From positions 85,214 to 149,213 of the forward strand of contig JACQZY010000003.1 in the NCBI GenBank assembly GCA_016213645.1: DNA of 64,000 nucleotides, written 5' to 3'. Below, piece after piece: positions 35,997 to 44,284 of this stretch. The DNA comes from Actinomycetota bacterium (GTDB taxonomy: Bacteria; Actinomycetota; Thermoleophilia; Solirubrobacterales; JACPNS01). The position numbers and the translations under genes are program-made. Under the pieces are notes generated by a model. That model saw only the letters and a list, made by a program, of their open reading frames with translations. It did no database searches and was not told the DNA's origin. Numbering within the stretch: position 1 is the stretch's first letter; each line of letters opens with the position of its first letter.

Positions 35997-37316
35997 TTAG
36001 GCGTCGCGGGCGAGCCGGAGGCCTGAGAAGATCTGGCGCCGTTGGGGAAGGTCCCAGTTGCGGAAGCGGTTGTCCACGCTCCGCGCGCGAGTGGCCCATG
36101 ATCCTCCGCGCAGCACGCGGTATCCCTGATCGAAGAACGGGGCCGAGTATTGCTCGTAGCAAAACGGCGAGAACCCGGGATACGCGGCGAACTCACTGGA
36201 GGTCCACTCCCACACCTGACCGGCCATGTCGGAGGGCGCCCCCGTGGGAGCACACACGCCCACCGGAACGGTGCCAAACGCCCGCTGGTCCAGATTCGCG
36301 AGGCCGGACCGCCATTGGCCGTCGCCCCAGGGATGGCGGCGGCGCGCGGCGCCGGGACCGGTCGCGGGATCATAAGACGCCGCCACTTCCCACTCGAATT
36401 CGCTCGGCAGCCGCGCGCCGTGCGCACGTGCAAAGGCGTCGGCCTCGAACCAACTGACGTGGATCACCGGCGCGTCGTCAAGCAACGGTCTGGGCTCGCC
36501 GAATCCGCGTTCAAAAGCTTGGCCACCCTCGATCAGCCAGTGCAGCGGTGCGGTCGCGCCCTCGGACTTCAGCCACTCGCGACCGGCGGGCGACCAGTCC
36601 GAAAGATTCCGATAACCGCCGCCCTCGACCCACTGCCGGTACTCGCGATTGAGCACGGGCCGCGAAGCGATCGCGAACGCCGCCGGCATGACCGTGTGCG
36701 CGGACTGCTCGTTGTCGTAGGCGAAGGCGCCGGGCTCGGCGGTGGCGCCGATCAGGTAGCCACCGGCCGGGTATTCGATCCATTCAGGCGAGGCGGCGGC
36801 CGCGACGGCGGTCTCGGTGGCGAACTGATCAGTCTCGCTCGCGGCACCCATCACACCGGTCTCGCCCGCGACTTGCCATAGACCTTTCGGCGGCGCGTAG
36901 TCATCCATCATCCTCAGCATTTGAAGCATCGTCTCGTTGTGTTGCTGTTCGTGCTGAATAACCAGCTCCGCGCGGTACGGGTCGATCGCCGACTCCAGCG
37001 CGGCCACGCGATCGCGCACCGCGGTCATATACGCAAAGCACTCGTCGCGCGTCGGCAGCGGCAGCTTTCCTCGCACCGCGCGCGGTTGCTTGAATGGGTT
37101 GAACATTGCGTCCAGTTCGGCGTCGTCCGAGCCAAGCAGCCAGCGCTGCTCAAAATTGGCGATGTGTCCCAAATCCCAGATCAGCGGCGAAAGCAACGGC
37201 GTCACCACGCGCGAGAGCTGTTCTTCGGTCATGTCGCGCACAAGAGCCAGCGTGCGCTCGCGCGTTTCGCCCATCACGGCTAACACGCCGTCAACTCTCG
37301 AACGCACCGGCGGCAT
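35997..37316 (-). CDS. egtB: Hercynine oxygenase (ergothioneine synthase EgtB)
   Basis: A 439-residue non-haem iron enzyme. An N-terminal DinB-like domain supplies iron ligands: His in DLGHIANFEQRW, and the HX3HXE motif in IQHEQQHNETML. The C-terminal formylglycine-enzyme-like domain shows EYPAGGYLIGA, RLPSEFEWEVAA, GNLD-like GLANLDQ, and VWEWTSSEF to LRGGSWATR. It joins hercynine with a thiol donor (gamma-Glu-Cys or Cys) to form the sulfoxide. Start ATG 37316; the frame stays open upstream, but those residues are not protein-like. It is paired with egtD; egtA, egtC and egtE are not in the window. Confidence 0.93.
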   Translation of the reverse strand: MPPVRSRVDGVLAVMGETRERTLALVRDMTEEQLSRVVTPLLSPLIWDLGHIANFEQRWLLGSDDAELDAMFNPFKQPRAVRGKLPLPTRDECFAYMTAVRDRVAALESAIDPYRAELVIQHEQQHNETMLQMLRMMDDYAPPKGLWQVAGETGVMGAASETDQFATETAVAAAASPEWIEYPAGGYLIGATAEPGAFAYDNEQSAHTVMPAAFAIASRPVLNREYRQWVEGGGYRNLSDWSPAGREWLKSEGATAPLHWLIEGGQAFERGFGEPRPLLDDAPVIHVSWFEADAFARAHGARLPSEFEWEVAASYDPATGPGAARRRHPWGDGQWRSGLANLDQRAFGTVPVGVCAPTGAPSDMAGQVWEWTSSEFAAYPGFSPFCYEQYSAPFFDQGYRVLRGGSWATRARSVDNRFRNWDLPQRRQIFSGLRLARDA

Positions 37317-37511
37317 CTTCAGCACATTACGCCTACGCGGCGGGAAACGTCGCCAGGACCCGGCGGGCGTGAGTGGCCGGGCCGACCGGGCCATACGGAC
37401 AAGCGAACCGGCGCCGCACGCGACCAACCTGCATTCCGGCCCGACAAGACACCGCACGCCGCATTTCACAGACACCCGGAACGGTTTACCGGAACCTCCG
37501 CGCCGGTTAGT

Positions 37512-39434
37512 GTGTTGGGTCAAGTGGTGGCCCTCGGACCCGCACACACTCACACACCGCGCCGCGCGGCGCGTCTCTTCACGTTTTCGGCGGCCGTAGC
37601 CGCGGCCCTGGCCTGCCTCGCGATGATCGCCTCCGCACGGGCGCAGGCCGCCTATTCCCCCACACCCGGCGCTCCGTACACCAATGGACCGCGCGGCCGC
37701 TATCAACTTGACGGCGACTGGTTTCTGCGCCGCGACCCCGGAAACGACGGCTTACGCGCCGGCTGGCAGCGAGCCAAAGCTTTTGACACCGGTGCCGGTT
37801 GGCAGCCGATCCACGTGCCAAACGCCTTCAACGCCGGCGACTTCTCGGAGTCCAGCTACACGGGCGCCACCGCTTGGTACGCCACCGAGTTCATCAGACC
37901 CCGTTCACCGCGCGGATCTGTCTGGATTCTGCACTTCGATTCCGTCAACTTCAAGGCCCGCGCATGGCTAAACGGCAAGGAAATCGGATCGCACACCGGT
38001 GGCTTTCTGCCGTTCGAGCTACGAGCCGGCTCGATCAAGGGCGGGATCAATCGGCTGGTCGTGCGCGTCGACAGCCGGCTCAGCGAAACCTCCGTCCCCT
38101 CCCAGGAATCCCGCAACGACCAGCTCACCGGCGGCTGGTGGAACTACGGCGGAATCCTGCGCGAGGTCGGCCTACGGCGAAGTGGCCGGATTGACGTCTC
38201 ATCCCTGGCCACCCGCACGCGCTTCAAGAGCAGGCGCGGCCCGGCAAAGATCACCGTGCTTGCGCGCGTCACCAATTACGGGCGGCGCAAGGCTCGCCTC
38301 AAACTGTCCGGCCGCTTCGGCGGGTCCGCGGTGCGGTTTCGCGCGGCGACGCTGAAGCGCGGCGCGAGCACCGAGCTGGTTGGCACAACGACGATCCGCA
38401 GACCGCGGCTCTGGCAACCCGGCTCGCCGAATCTCTATCCGGTCAGCGTCAGCGGAGGCGGCGCGGGCTACAGGCTCAACGCAGGCATCCGCCGCTTCAG
38501 CGTCAGCCGCCAGGGAGCGCTTTCGCTAAATGGACAGAAAGTGCGTCTGCGCGGAATCAGCTTCCACGAAGCCGACGATCAGGTCGGCGGCGCGTGGACC
38601 CCGGCGGTGCGTGACGCCAACCTCGCGCTGATCGTCCAACTTGGCGCGAACATGATCCGCACGCACTACCCGCTGGGTCCGTCGATCATGGAGTGGGCGG
38701 ATCGCAACGGCATTTTGGTTTGGAGTCAGGTCCCCGCGTTTCGGCCGCGTGAAACTCAGTTGAAGTCGGTGCGCTATCGGGAGAGCGCCGTGCGCTTCGC
38801 GCGCGAGATGGTTCTGGCCAATAGAGCGCACCCGAGCGTGCTGGTTTGGAGCCTGATGAACGAACCCGTACCCGCAAGCACGTTCTGGCTGAACAAGGCG
38901 ATTGCCGCGCAGAAGAACGCCGTAACCAAGCTCGATCCCGGCGGGTTGACCGGTGCGGACTACGCCGCCGCGCCCGAAGACGAGCTACAGCACCCGGCGT
39001 ACCGCAAGCTCGACATTCTCGGCGTCAACGAGTATTTCGGCTGGTACCCGGGCCTGCTCGGCTCCACGATGGATCTCAACAAATTGGTGCCATACCTTGA
39101 CTATCTGCACGACGCCTACGCGCGTCAGGCGTTGTTTGTGACCGAGTTCGGTGCGGAGGCCAACCGCAACGGTTCGGCGGACGAAATGGGCACCTACGAG
39201 TTTCAGACCAATTACATGCTCACGCAGATGCGCCTGCTGCGCGACGTCCAATATCTGAACGGCTACTTCGCCTGGGCGCTGAAGGACTACCCCGTCCGCC
39301 CCGACTGGTCCGGCGGCAACCCGGACCCTTCGCCGCCATACAGCAAGAAAGGCCTGTGGGACCAGTTCGGCAACGCAAAACCCGCCGAAGCCGAGGTGGA
39401 GCGGGAGTTCAAGGCAACTTCGCCGTACCGCTAG
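37512..39434 (+). CDS. Secreted GH2 family glycoside hydrolase
   Basis: A 640-residue enzyme. An Arg-containing N-terminus and a hydrophobic signal (about residues 22-45, ending ARAQAAY) precede the GH2 sugar-binding (jelly-roll) domain (about 58-220, with WYATEF and NGKEIGSHTGGFLPFE), the Ig-like domain (about 225-330), and the TIM barrel. The catalytic acid is Glu451 (SLMNEPVP) and the nucleophile Glu545 (LFVTEFGAEA). Beta-glucuronidase, beta-galactosidase or exo-beta activity is possible. GTG 37512 is the annotated start. It is divergent from egtB, with 195 bases of shared upstream DNA. Confidence 0.87.
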   Translation: MLGQVVALGPAHTHTPRRAARLFTFSAAVAAALACLAMIASARAQAAYSPTPGAPYTNGPRGRYQLDGDWFLRRDPGNDGLRAGWQRAKAFDTGAGWQPIHVPNAFNAGDFSESSYTGATAWYATEFIRPRSPRGSVWILHFDSVNFKARAWLNGKEIGSHTGGFLPFELRAGSIKGGINRLVVRVDSRLSETSVPSQESRNDQLTGGWWNYGGILREVGLRRSGRIDVSSLATRTRFKSRRGPAKITVLARVTNYGRRKARLKLSGRFGGSAVRFRAATLKRGASTELVGTTTIRRPRLWQPGSPNLYPVSVSGGGAGYRLNAGIRRFSVSRQGALSLNGQKVRLRGISFHEADDQVGGAWTPAVRDANLALIVQLGANMIRTHYPLGPSIMEWADRNGILVWSQVPAFRPRETQLKSVRYRESAVRFAREMVLANRAHPSVLVWSLMNEPVPASTFWLNKAIAAQKNAVTKLDPGGLTGADYAAAPEDELQHPAYRKLDILGVNEYFGWYPGLLGSTMDLNKLVPYLDYLHDAYARQALFVTEFGAEANRNGSADEMGTYEFQTNYMLTQMRLLRDVQYLNGYFAWALKDYPVRPDWSGGNPDPSPPYSKKGLWDQFGNAKPAEAEVEREFKATSPYR

Positions 39435-39496
39435 TAATCCGTTCGACTACGCGACCGGAATCGCGTTGTTCCGGCGGAGCCGCGACGCCGTCGCGC

Positions 39497-40291
39497 TCAG
39501 CCGGTATCCGCCGAAAGGTGCCCCCAGTGCCGCCGGCCCTCCGGCTCGAAGTCCTCAACGAGCCGTCCTTCTAGATCGAGTTTCTCCAAATGTGACTGCA
39601 TCGTGACGTGAGCGGCAAGTCGCAGGGCGGGCGGAACGTCGGCCCACACGCGGTCAAGCAGCACCTCGCGCTCGCGCAGACCGTCGGACAGCGCGGCCAG
39701 CAGCCCCGCTTCACGGGCCGCGCGATGCTCTAGCTGCCGCGCCACGGCGTTCGCGGCGTCTTCGATCGGCTCGCCGTGGCCGGGCAAGATCAGGCGAGGC
39801 TCCAGCGCCTCGACCACGCGCAGCGATTCGAGATACGCGATCAACGTGCCGCCACCGGGCGGAACGATCGTGGATGAACCGCCGAGAATCAGATCGCCAC
39901 TGAAAAGCACGTCGCCAAGCGTGAAGACAAGGTGGTCGGCGGCGTGGCCGGGCGTGTGCACGGCGGTCAGGGGCGAATCCACGAGCAGTGCGCCAAACCG
40001 CAGCAGCGGCGGCTCGCCCAACTCCTCCCGCAGCGGCTCCACGCCCTCGCTGTGGTCGCCGTGATCGTGCGTCAAAGCCACGCCCGCCGGTTCGCCAAGC
40101 CGCCGGACGGCGGCGGCCAATGCGTGAATATGCCGGATGTCGGCCGGTCCGGGATCAACCACCCACACCTCGCCGCGGTCAACCACGAGATAGCTGTTGG
40201 TACCCGACAGCGTCATCGGACCGGGGTTTTCGGCCCGCATCAGGTAGACACCGGCCTCGCCGGCACGCGCAACAAGACGCTCGGTCAACAC
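39497..40291 (-). CDS. MBL-fold hydrolase (LACTB2-like)
   Basis: A 264-residue metallo-beta-lactamase-fold protein with ALTHDHGDHSEG as the metal motif, TPGHAADHLVF, LFSGDLILGG and LILPGHGEP as later ligands, and a C-terminal helical domain (WADVPPALRLAAHVTMQSHLEKL) typical of LACTB2-type or RNase-like MBL proteins. The N-terminal NPGPMTLSGTNSYLV is also diagnostic of that group. Substrate unknown. It faces the GH2 gene tail to tail and is divergent from the DUF4383-like gene. Confidence 0.85.
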   Translation of the reverse strand: MLTERLVARAGEAGVYLMRAENPGPMTLSGTNSYLVVDRGEVWVVDPGPADIRHIHALAAAVRRLGEPAGVALTHDHGDHSEGVEPLREELGEPPLLRFGALLVDSPLTAVHTPGHAADHLVFTLGDVLFSGDLILGGSSTIVPPGGGTLIAYLESLRVVEALEPRLILPGHGEPIEDAANAVARQLEHRAAREAGLLAALSDGLREREVLLDRVWADVPPALRLAAHVTMQSHLEKLDLEGRLVEDFEPEGRRHWGHLSADTG

Positions 40292-40340
40292 ATCCTCAAC
40301 ATTCCTCGGTTACCCTGCGCGTCCGTCCGGTGTAAATAGG

Positions 40341-40856
40341 GTGTCCGATCAATTCACCGGTCTTCTTCATGAAAGGAATGGGGTCACGGTGGAAGCACAT
40401 GGAATGAAACCTCACCTACCTCGGCCGCATCTGTCGTTACGCGCCTACAGCGACGCGTTGACGCACGGATCGGTCGCGCAGATATTCGCAGTAGCGGCGG
40501 GCGTCGTACTCAGCGTGCTGGGCGTCGCATCGTTGATCGTCAACGCGGACTTCTCCACGGGGTCCTCGCTGGCGGCAAAGGACCTGGTGTTCTTTGACGT
40601 CAACGGCTGGAGCGGCGTGCTGTACCTGGTCACCGGCCTGATGATGCTCTTGGCAGCAGTAGACGCGGCTCGCGCACGCACAATCGCGATGCTCGGCGGC
40701 GGCCTGTACCTGGTGCTGACTGTCTGGAGCATGCTCGACGACTCGATCCTGGGCCTACTGCCGGTCAACGATCCGATGGCGATGGTCTATGCCGCAATCG
40801 CGGTGATCGGCCTTGCCGCGGCGCTGCGACCGGAAGACGCGGAACGCGCTGGATGA
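40341..40856 (+). CDS. DUF4383-like four-helix membrane protein
   Basis: A 171-residue reading with four hydrophobic segments (about residues 46-66, 88-108, 115-132, 142-162). The segment FFDVNGWSGVLYLVTGLMML resembles the conserved part of DUF4383 proteins. Function unknown. Starts at 40341, the GTG at 40389 or ATG 40404 (MKPHLPR) are all possible; the protein core begins after that, so the start does not affect the call. A 10-bp-stem hairpin follows 80 bases after the stop. Confidence 0.65.
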   Translation: MSDQFTGLLHERNGVTVEAHGMKPHLPRPHLSLRAYSDALTHGSVAQIFAVAAGVVLSVLGVASLIVNADFSTGSSLAAKDLVFFDVNGWSGVLYLVTGLMMLLAAVDAARARTIAMLGGGLYLVLTVWSMLDDSILGLLPVNDPMAMVYAAIAVIGLAAALRPEDAERAG

Positions 40857-40938
40857 CGACGCCGATCGCGGCATAGCCGCGGCGCGAGCCGCCCGGCACC
40901 ACACGCTCACAAAGCTCGGCCGCCGCCCGCGGCCGCAA

Positions 40939-40963
40939 GCGGCCCCGAAAATCTCGGGGCCGC
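40939..40963 (+). terminator. GC hairpin after the DUF4383-like gene
   Basis: GCGGCCCCGA and TCGGGGCCGC form a perfect 10-bp stem around AAATC, followed by CGTTTGCC. The T-tract is weak, so it may be a poor intrinsic terminator or a transcript-end stabiliser. The remainder of 40857-41104 shows no gene. Confidence 0.5.
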
Positions 40964-41104
40964 CGTTTGCCGGGGAACGACGTCGGCAGCGACCTGAAAC
41001 CGCTTGCGCCACGACCGGCGGCTTGACCGCGCTCGACCGGCGCGACGGTTCAAGGCGTTTCATGCGCGGCCTGCCCGACGGACCGATCCTTTAGGATCGA
41101 ACCG

Positions 41105-42574
41105 ATGACCGCTTCGGCCCCATCCGACCGCGAACGCATGGTCGTCGAGCGCGCCCCGAAGGGCGCATTGGTCGGCGGAGAGTGGATACAGACCGGTTCC
41201 ACGCTGGCCATTGAAGATCCGTCGACCGGCGAGCAACTATGCGAAATCGCCGACGCCGGCGAAAATGAGGCGCTCGCGGCGCTCGACGCCGCCGCGCGGG
41301 CACAGGAGGACTGGGCCGCCACCGCGCCTCGCGAACGCGGCGAGATCCTGCGCGCGGTCTACGAGCGCATGTCGGAGGACGTGGACGACCTGGCGTTGCT
41401 GATGACGCTGGAAATGGGCAAACCGCTGGCCGAGTCGCGCGCGGAGATCATGTACTCGGCGGACTTTTTCCGCTGGTTCGGCGAGGAGGCGGTACGCATC
41501 AGCGGCCAGTACTCAATGATGACCGGCGGCGGCGGACGCGTACTGACGATGAAGCAGCCGGTCGGACCCTGCGTGCTGGTGACGCCGTGGAACTTCCCGT
41601 CCGCAATGGCCACGCGCAAGCTTGGCCCGGCGCTCGCCGCCGGCTGCACGGCAGTGTTAAAGCCCGCCAAGGAAACACCGCTCAGCGCGTTCATGGTCGC
41701 CCAGATGCTGATCGACGCCGGTCTTCCGGCGGGCGTACTGAACGTGGTTTGCGGCTCACGCGCGTCGCAGATCGTCGGCCCGCTGCTGAAAGATCCGCGC
41801 ACGCGCAAGCTTTCTTTCACCGGATCCACAGAGGTCGGTCGGCTGCTGATCGAGCAATCCGCCGAACAGGTCCTGCGGGTGTCGATGGAACTCGGTGGAA
41901 ACGCGCCGTTCATCGTCTTCGACGACGCCGACCTGGACGCGGCGGTCGAAGGAGCGTTGCTTGCGAAGATGCGCAACAACGGCGAGGCCTGCACAGCGGC
42001 GAATCGCTTTCACGTGCAGTCCGGAGTGGCCGACGCATTTGCCGAACGCCTCGCGGAACGCATGAGCGCGATGCGCGTGGCGCGTGGCACCGAAGACGGC
42101 GCGCAGGTCGGCCCGCTGATCAACGAGTCCCAGCGCGACATTGTTGAAGAACTGGTGGCCGACGCCACCGCCAAAGGCGCCCGCCTGCTCACCGGTGGAG
42201 AGCGCCCGGAAGGGCGCGGGCACTTCTACCCGCCCACGGTGCTCACGGAGATTCCGGCCGAGGCCCGCGTGCTCAGCGAGGAGATTTTCGGCCCGGTCGC
42301 GCCGATCGCCGCGTTCAACACAGAGGACGAGGCCGTTGCCGCCGCCAACGCCACCGAGTTCGGCCTCGTCGCCTACGTCTACACCCGCAATCTCGGCCGC
42401 GCCTTTCGCACGATCGAACGCCTGCAAACCGGCATGGTCGGCCTCAACCGCGGTGTGATCTCCAACCCCGCCAGCCCCTTCGGCGGCGTTAAGCAGTCCG
42501 GCTTCGGCCGCGAAGGCGGCGCCGAGGGCATTGATGAATACTTGGAAACGAAGTACGTGGGAATGGATTTTTGA
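41105..42574 (+). CDS. Succinate-semialdehyde/aldehyde dehydrogenase (GabD-like)
   Basis: A 489-residue aldehyde dehydrogenase. Catalytic Glu262 (SMELGGNAPFIV) and Cys296 (NNGEACTAANRFHV) are present, with TPWNFPSAMATRKLGPALAAG for NAD(P) and SFTGSTEVGRLL. The EACTAANRF active-site context, KPLAESRAEI and the C-terminal SPFGGVKQSGFGREGG match the succinate-semialdehyde dehydrogenase subgroup (GabD). It oxidises a semialdehyde to the acid. No GABA aminotransferase is adjacent, so the in vivo source of substrate is open. Confidence 0.88.
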   Translation: MTASAPSDRERMVVERAPKGALVGGEWIQTGSTLAIEDPSTGEQLCEIADAGENEALAALDAAARAQEDWAATAPRERGEILRAVYERMSEDVDDLALLMTLEMGKPLAESRAEIMYSADFFRWFGEEAVRISGQYSMMTGGGGRVLTMKQPVGPCVLVTPWNFPSAMATRKLGPALAAGCTAVLKPAKETPLSAFMVAQMLIDAGLPAGVLNVVCGSRASQIVGPLLKDPRTRKLSFTGSTEVGRLLIEQSAEQVLRVSMELGGNAPFIVFDDADLDAAVEGALLAKMRNNGEACTAANRFHVQSGVADAFAERLAERMSAMRVARGTEDGAQVGPLINESQRDIVEELVADATAKGARLLTGGERPEGRGHFYPPTVLTEIPAEARVLSEEIFGPVAPIAAFNTEDEAVAAANATEFGLVAYVYTRNLGRAFRTIERLQTGMVGLNRGVISNPASPFGGVKQSGFGREGGAEGIDEYLETKYVGMDF

Positions 42575-42916
42575 GCACCCGCGGCACCGCGTGAAGAAAT
42601 TCACGGAGATGTGAGCCCGCCACCGGGCGCATTTCCGTTCACAGACCCGTGAAATAGCGCGAAATCGGCCGCAAACCCGCATCGTAAAGCCATTCTAAAA
42701 ACCGAATCGTTTTTCACTTTCGAGGCAAATCGCCGTTTGACTGTGGTATGTTGCGGAGCGCCGAATTCTGCGGTTAACTAGTTCTCGGCGATTCAGATCC
42801 CAATTTTTCAGTTCGAGCCGTGGCAAGGGGGGAGCACGGCTCTACGAATGAGTTCGACTCGCTGTCGTGCGCGTCGGCACACGCGGCAGCGTCCCCCGCC
42901 ATGAAAGTGCGGAACC
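42575..42916 (+). promoter_or_regulatory. Intergenic/regulatory region upstream of the acyltransferase-ABC operon
   Basis: This 342-base gap holds no convincing gene. It has two dyads built from the same half-sites: CGTGAA/TTCACG around GAAA (42590-42605) and TTCAC/GTGAA around six bases (about 42637-42652). There is an AT-richer stretch at about 42695-42740 and a TTGACT (42737) that could be a -35 box, though no good -10 lies at the right spacing. A GGGGGGAG run near 42829 precedes a short open frame that does not look like a protein. I found no TPP riboswitch pattern. Confidence 0.45.
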
Positions 42917-44284
42917 ATGAACACTCCACTTGTAGATCTCGGCTCGTTGATGCTGTACGCCACGCAGCGCACGCCGATGCTGCCCAATATGGGCGTTTTT
43001 CAGTACTTCGCGAGTCCGCTAAGTCAGGATGAACTCAATGCCGAGGCCGCGCGCATCGCACGGAATCCGTACGGTCTTGGTCGCAAGCTCGAAAAACCGA
43101 TCGTTCTTGGCGCGCGGCCGCTATGGCGCGCACACGCAGAGCCGCCCGAGGTAAAAATCGGCGCGCCGATCGAGACGGCCGCGGAGGTCGCGGCATGGGT
43201 GGCCGACGTCGTCAGCCGCCGTCTCGATCCAATGCACGGAGACGGCTGGCAGATCGCGGCGGCGCCCTCGAACGGTGGCATGTACGTGATCATCACGATG
43301 AACCACCTCTACGGCACCGGCCGGGACATCGTCTACGCCGTTTGGGGGCCGGACGCGTACGGCCCGATCGAGCACGTCAACGGTTTCGATGATGACTTTC
43401 GCCATGACGTACGCGCGGAGTCCGCGGACCTGGCAGGCCGCGTGTGGCTTGGCGTGCGCGGGATCGGCAGTCTCGGAGCCAAAGTCGTCAACAGAAACGG
43501 CGCCAACGGATCCGGCTCCAAGCCGAAAGATCTGCGCGCAAGGTTTGAGACCTTCTTCGACAAGGATTCGAGCCGAGGCAATCCTTCCGCGCGTCGCGTC
43601 GCGACAAGCGCAGTCGTCGAAGCCGAAGACTGGGATGCCGCGGCGGCCCAATGCAGGGGTTCACGCGTCGCATTGCTCACGGCGGTGACCGCGAACCTGG
43701 TTCGCGAAGCGCGCCGTGCCCGCGGCGGCGACATGCATCGGCCGCTGCGCATCATCATCCCGGTTGACCTCGCCGACCGCAGTTCGGGCGAGCGCGCCGA
43801 CTCAACGCTTGGCGAAATCGAACTTACGAGCGCGAACGTGATGCTCCCCGGTGGCGTGGCCCACCACAAAGATCTCAAGCTGGAGCGTGACGTATGCCGC
43901 CAAGCGTTCGCCGAGGCGCGCGCCGAAGTCGCCCGGACCGGACACATCCCCGTGGCTCCGGGCATGGTGGACGCGATGCGGTTGCTGCCGGACGCGGTCA
44001 CCACTCGGGCCGTGATGAAGGTGCACGCGCGATTCGACGGAGGCGCGTCGAGCATGGGGCAGGTGTTTCCGGAGATGGGCCGGATCGGCGACAAGAACGC
44101 CGCGGAGTTCTCGCTGCTCGCGTTCCCGATGGGGGCGGATATCAGCGTCACGATGTCCGAATGCGAGGGCAACCTCGGTCTGGGCGTCGTTGCCGATCCG
44201 AGCAGGCTCGGCGCGGGTCCCCGGCTGAGCGATCGCCTCGCATCCGAGCTTGAGGCCTGGGGCCTGAAGGCGAGCGTGCGATGA
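42917..44284 (+). CDS. WS/DGAT- or PapA-like acyltransferase-fold protein 1
   Basis: A 455-residue protein of the CoA-dependent acyltransferase (condensation/WS-DGAT) superfamily by architecture. The N-lobe contains NPYGLGRK (about 50-57) and RRLDPMHGDGW (about 101-111), then the degenerate active-site loop TMNHLYGTGRD, with a single His130 where HHxxxDG is expected. The C-lobe has SRVALLTAVTANLV, IIIPVDLADR, and ASSMGQVFP in place of the usual NVPGP-like motif. It is the first of three tandem paralogues and overlaps the next by ATGA. Whether it transfers an acyl group or has become a binding protein is open. Confidence 0.68.
   Translation: MNTPLVDLGSLMLYATQRTPMLPNMGVFQYFASPLSQDELNAEAARIARNPYGLGRKLEKPIVLGARPLWRAHAEPPEVKIGAPIETAAEVAAWVADVVSRRLDPMHGDGWQIAAAPSNGGMYVIITMNHLYGTGRDIVYAVWGPDAYGPIEHVNGFDDDFRHDVRAESADLAGRVWLGVRGIGSLGAKVVNRNGANGSGSKPKDLRARFETFFDKDSSRGNPSARRVATSAVVEAEDWDAAAAQCRGSRVALLTAVTANLVREARRARGGDMHRPLRIIIPVDLADRSSGERADSTLGEIELTSANVMLPGGVAHHKDLKLERDVCRQAFAEARAEVARTGHIPVAPGMVDAMRLLPDAVTTRAVMKVHARFDGGASSMGQVFPEMGRIGDKNAAEFSLLAFPMGADISVTMSECEGNLGLGVVADPSRLGAGPRLSDRLASELEAWGLKASVR

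Noticed and set aside
42575..42916. Possible TPP riboswitch upstream of the operon with the thiamine-binding-like domain
   Set aside because: I looked for the conserved CTGAGA and ACCTGA boxes and the helix arrangement and did not find them.
42820..43032. 70-residue frame just before and into the first acyltransferase-like gene
   Set aside because: It overlaps the clearly coding 42917 gene in another frame and has no protein-like character.
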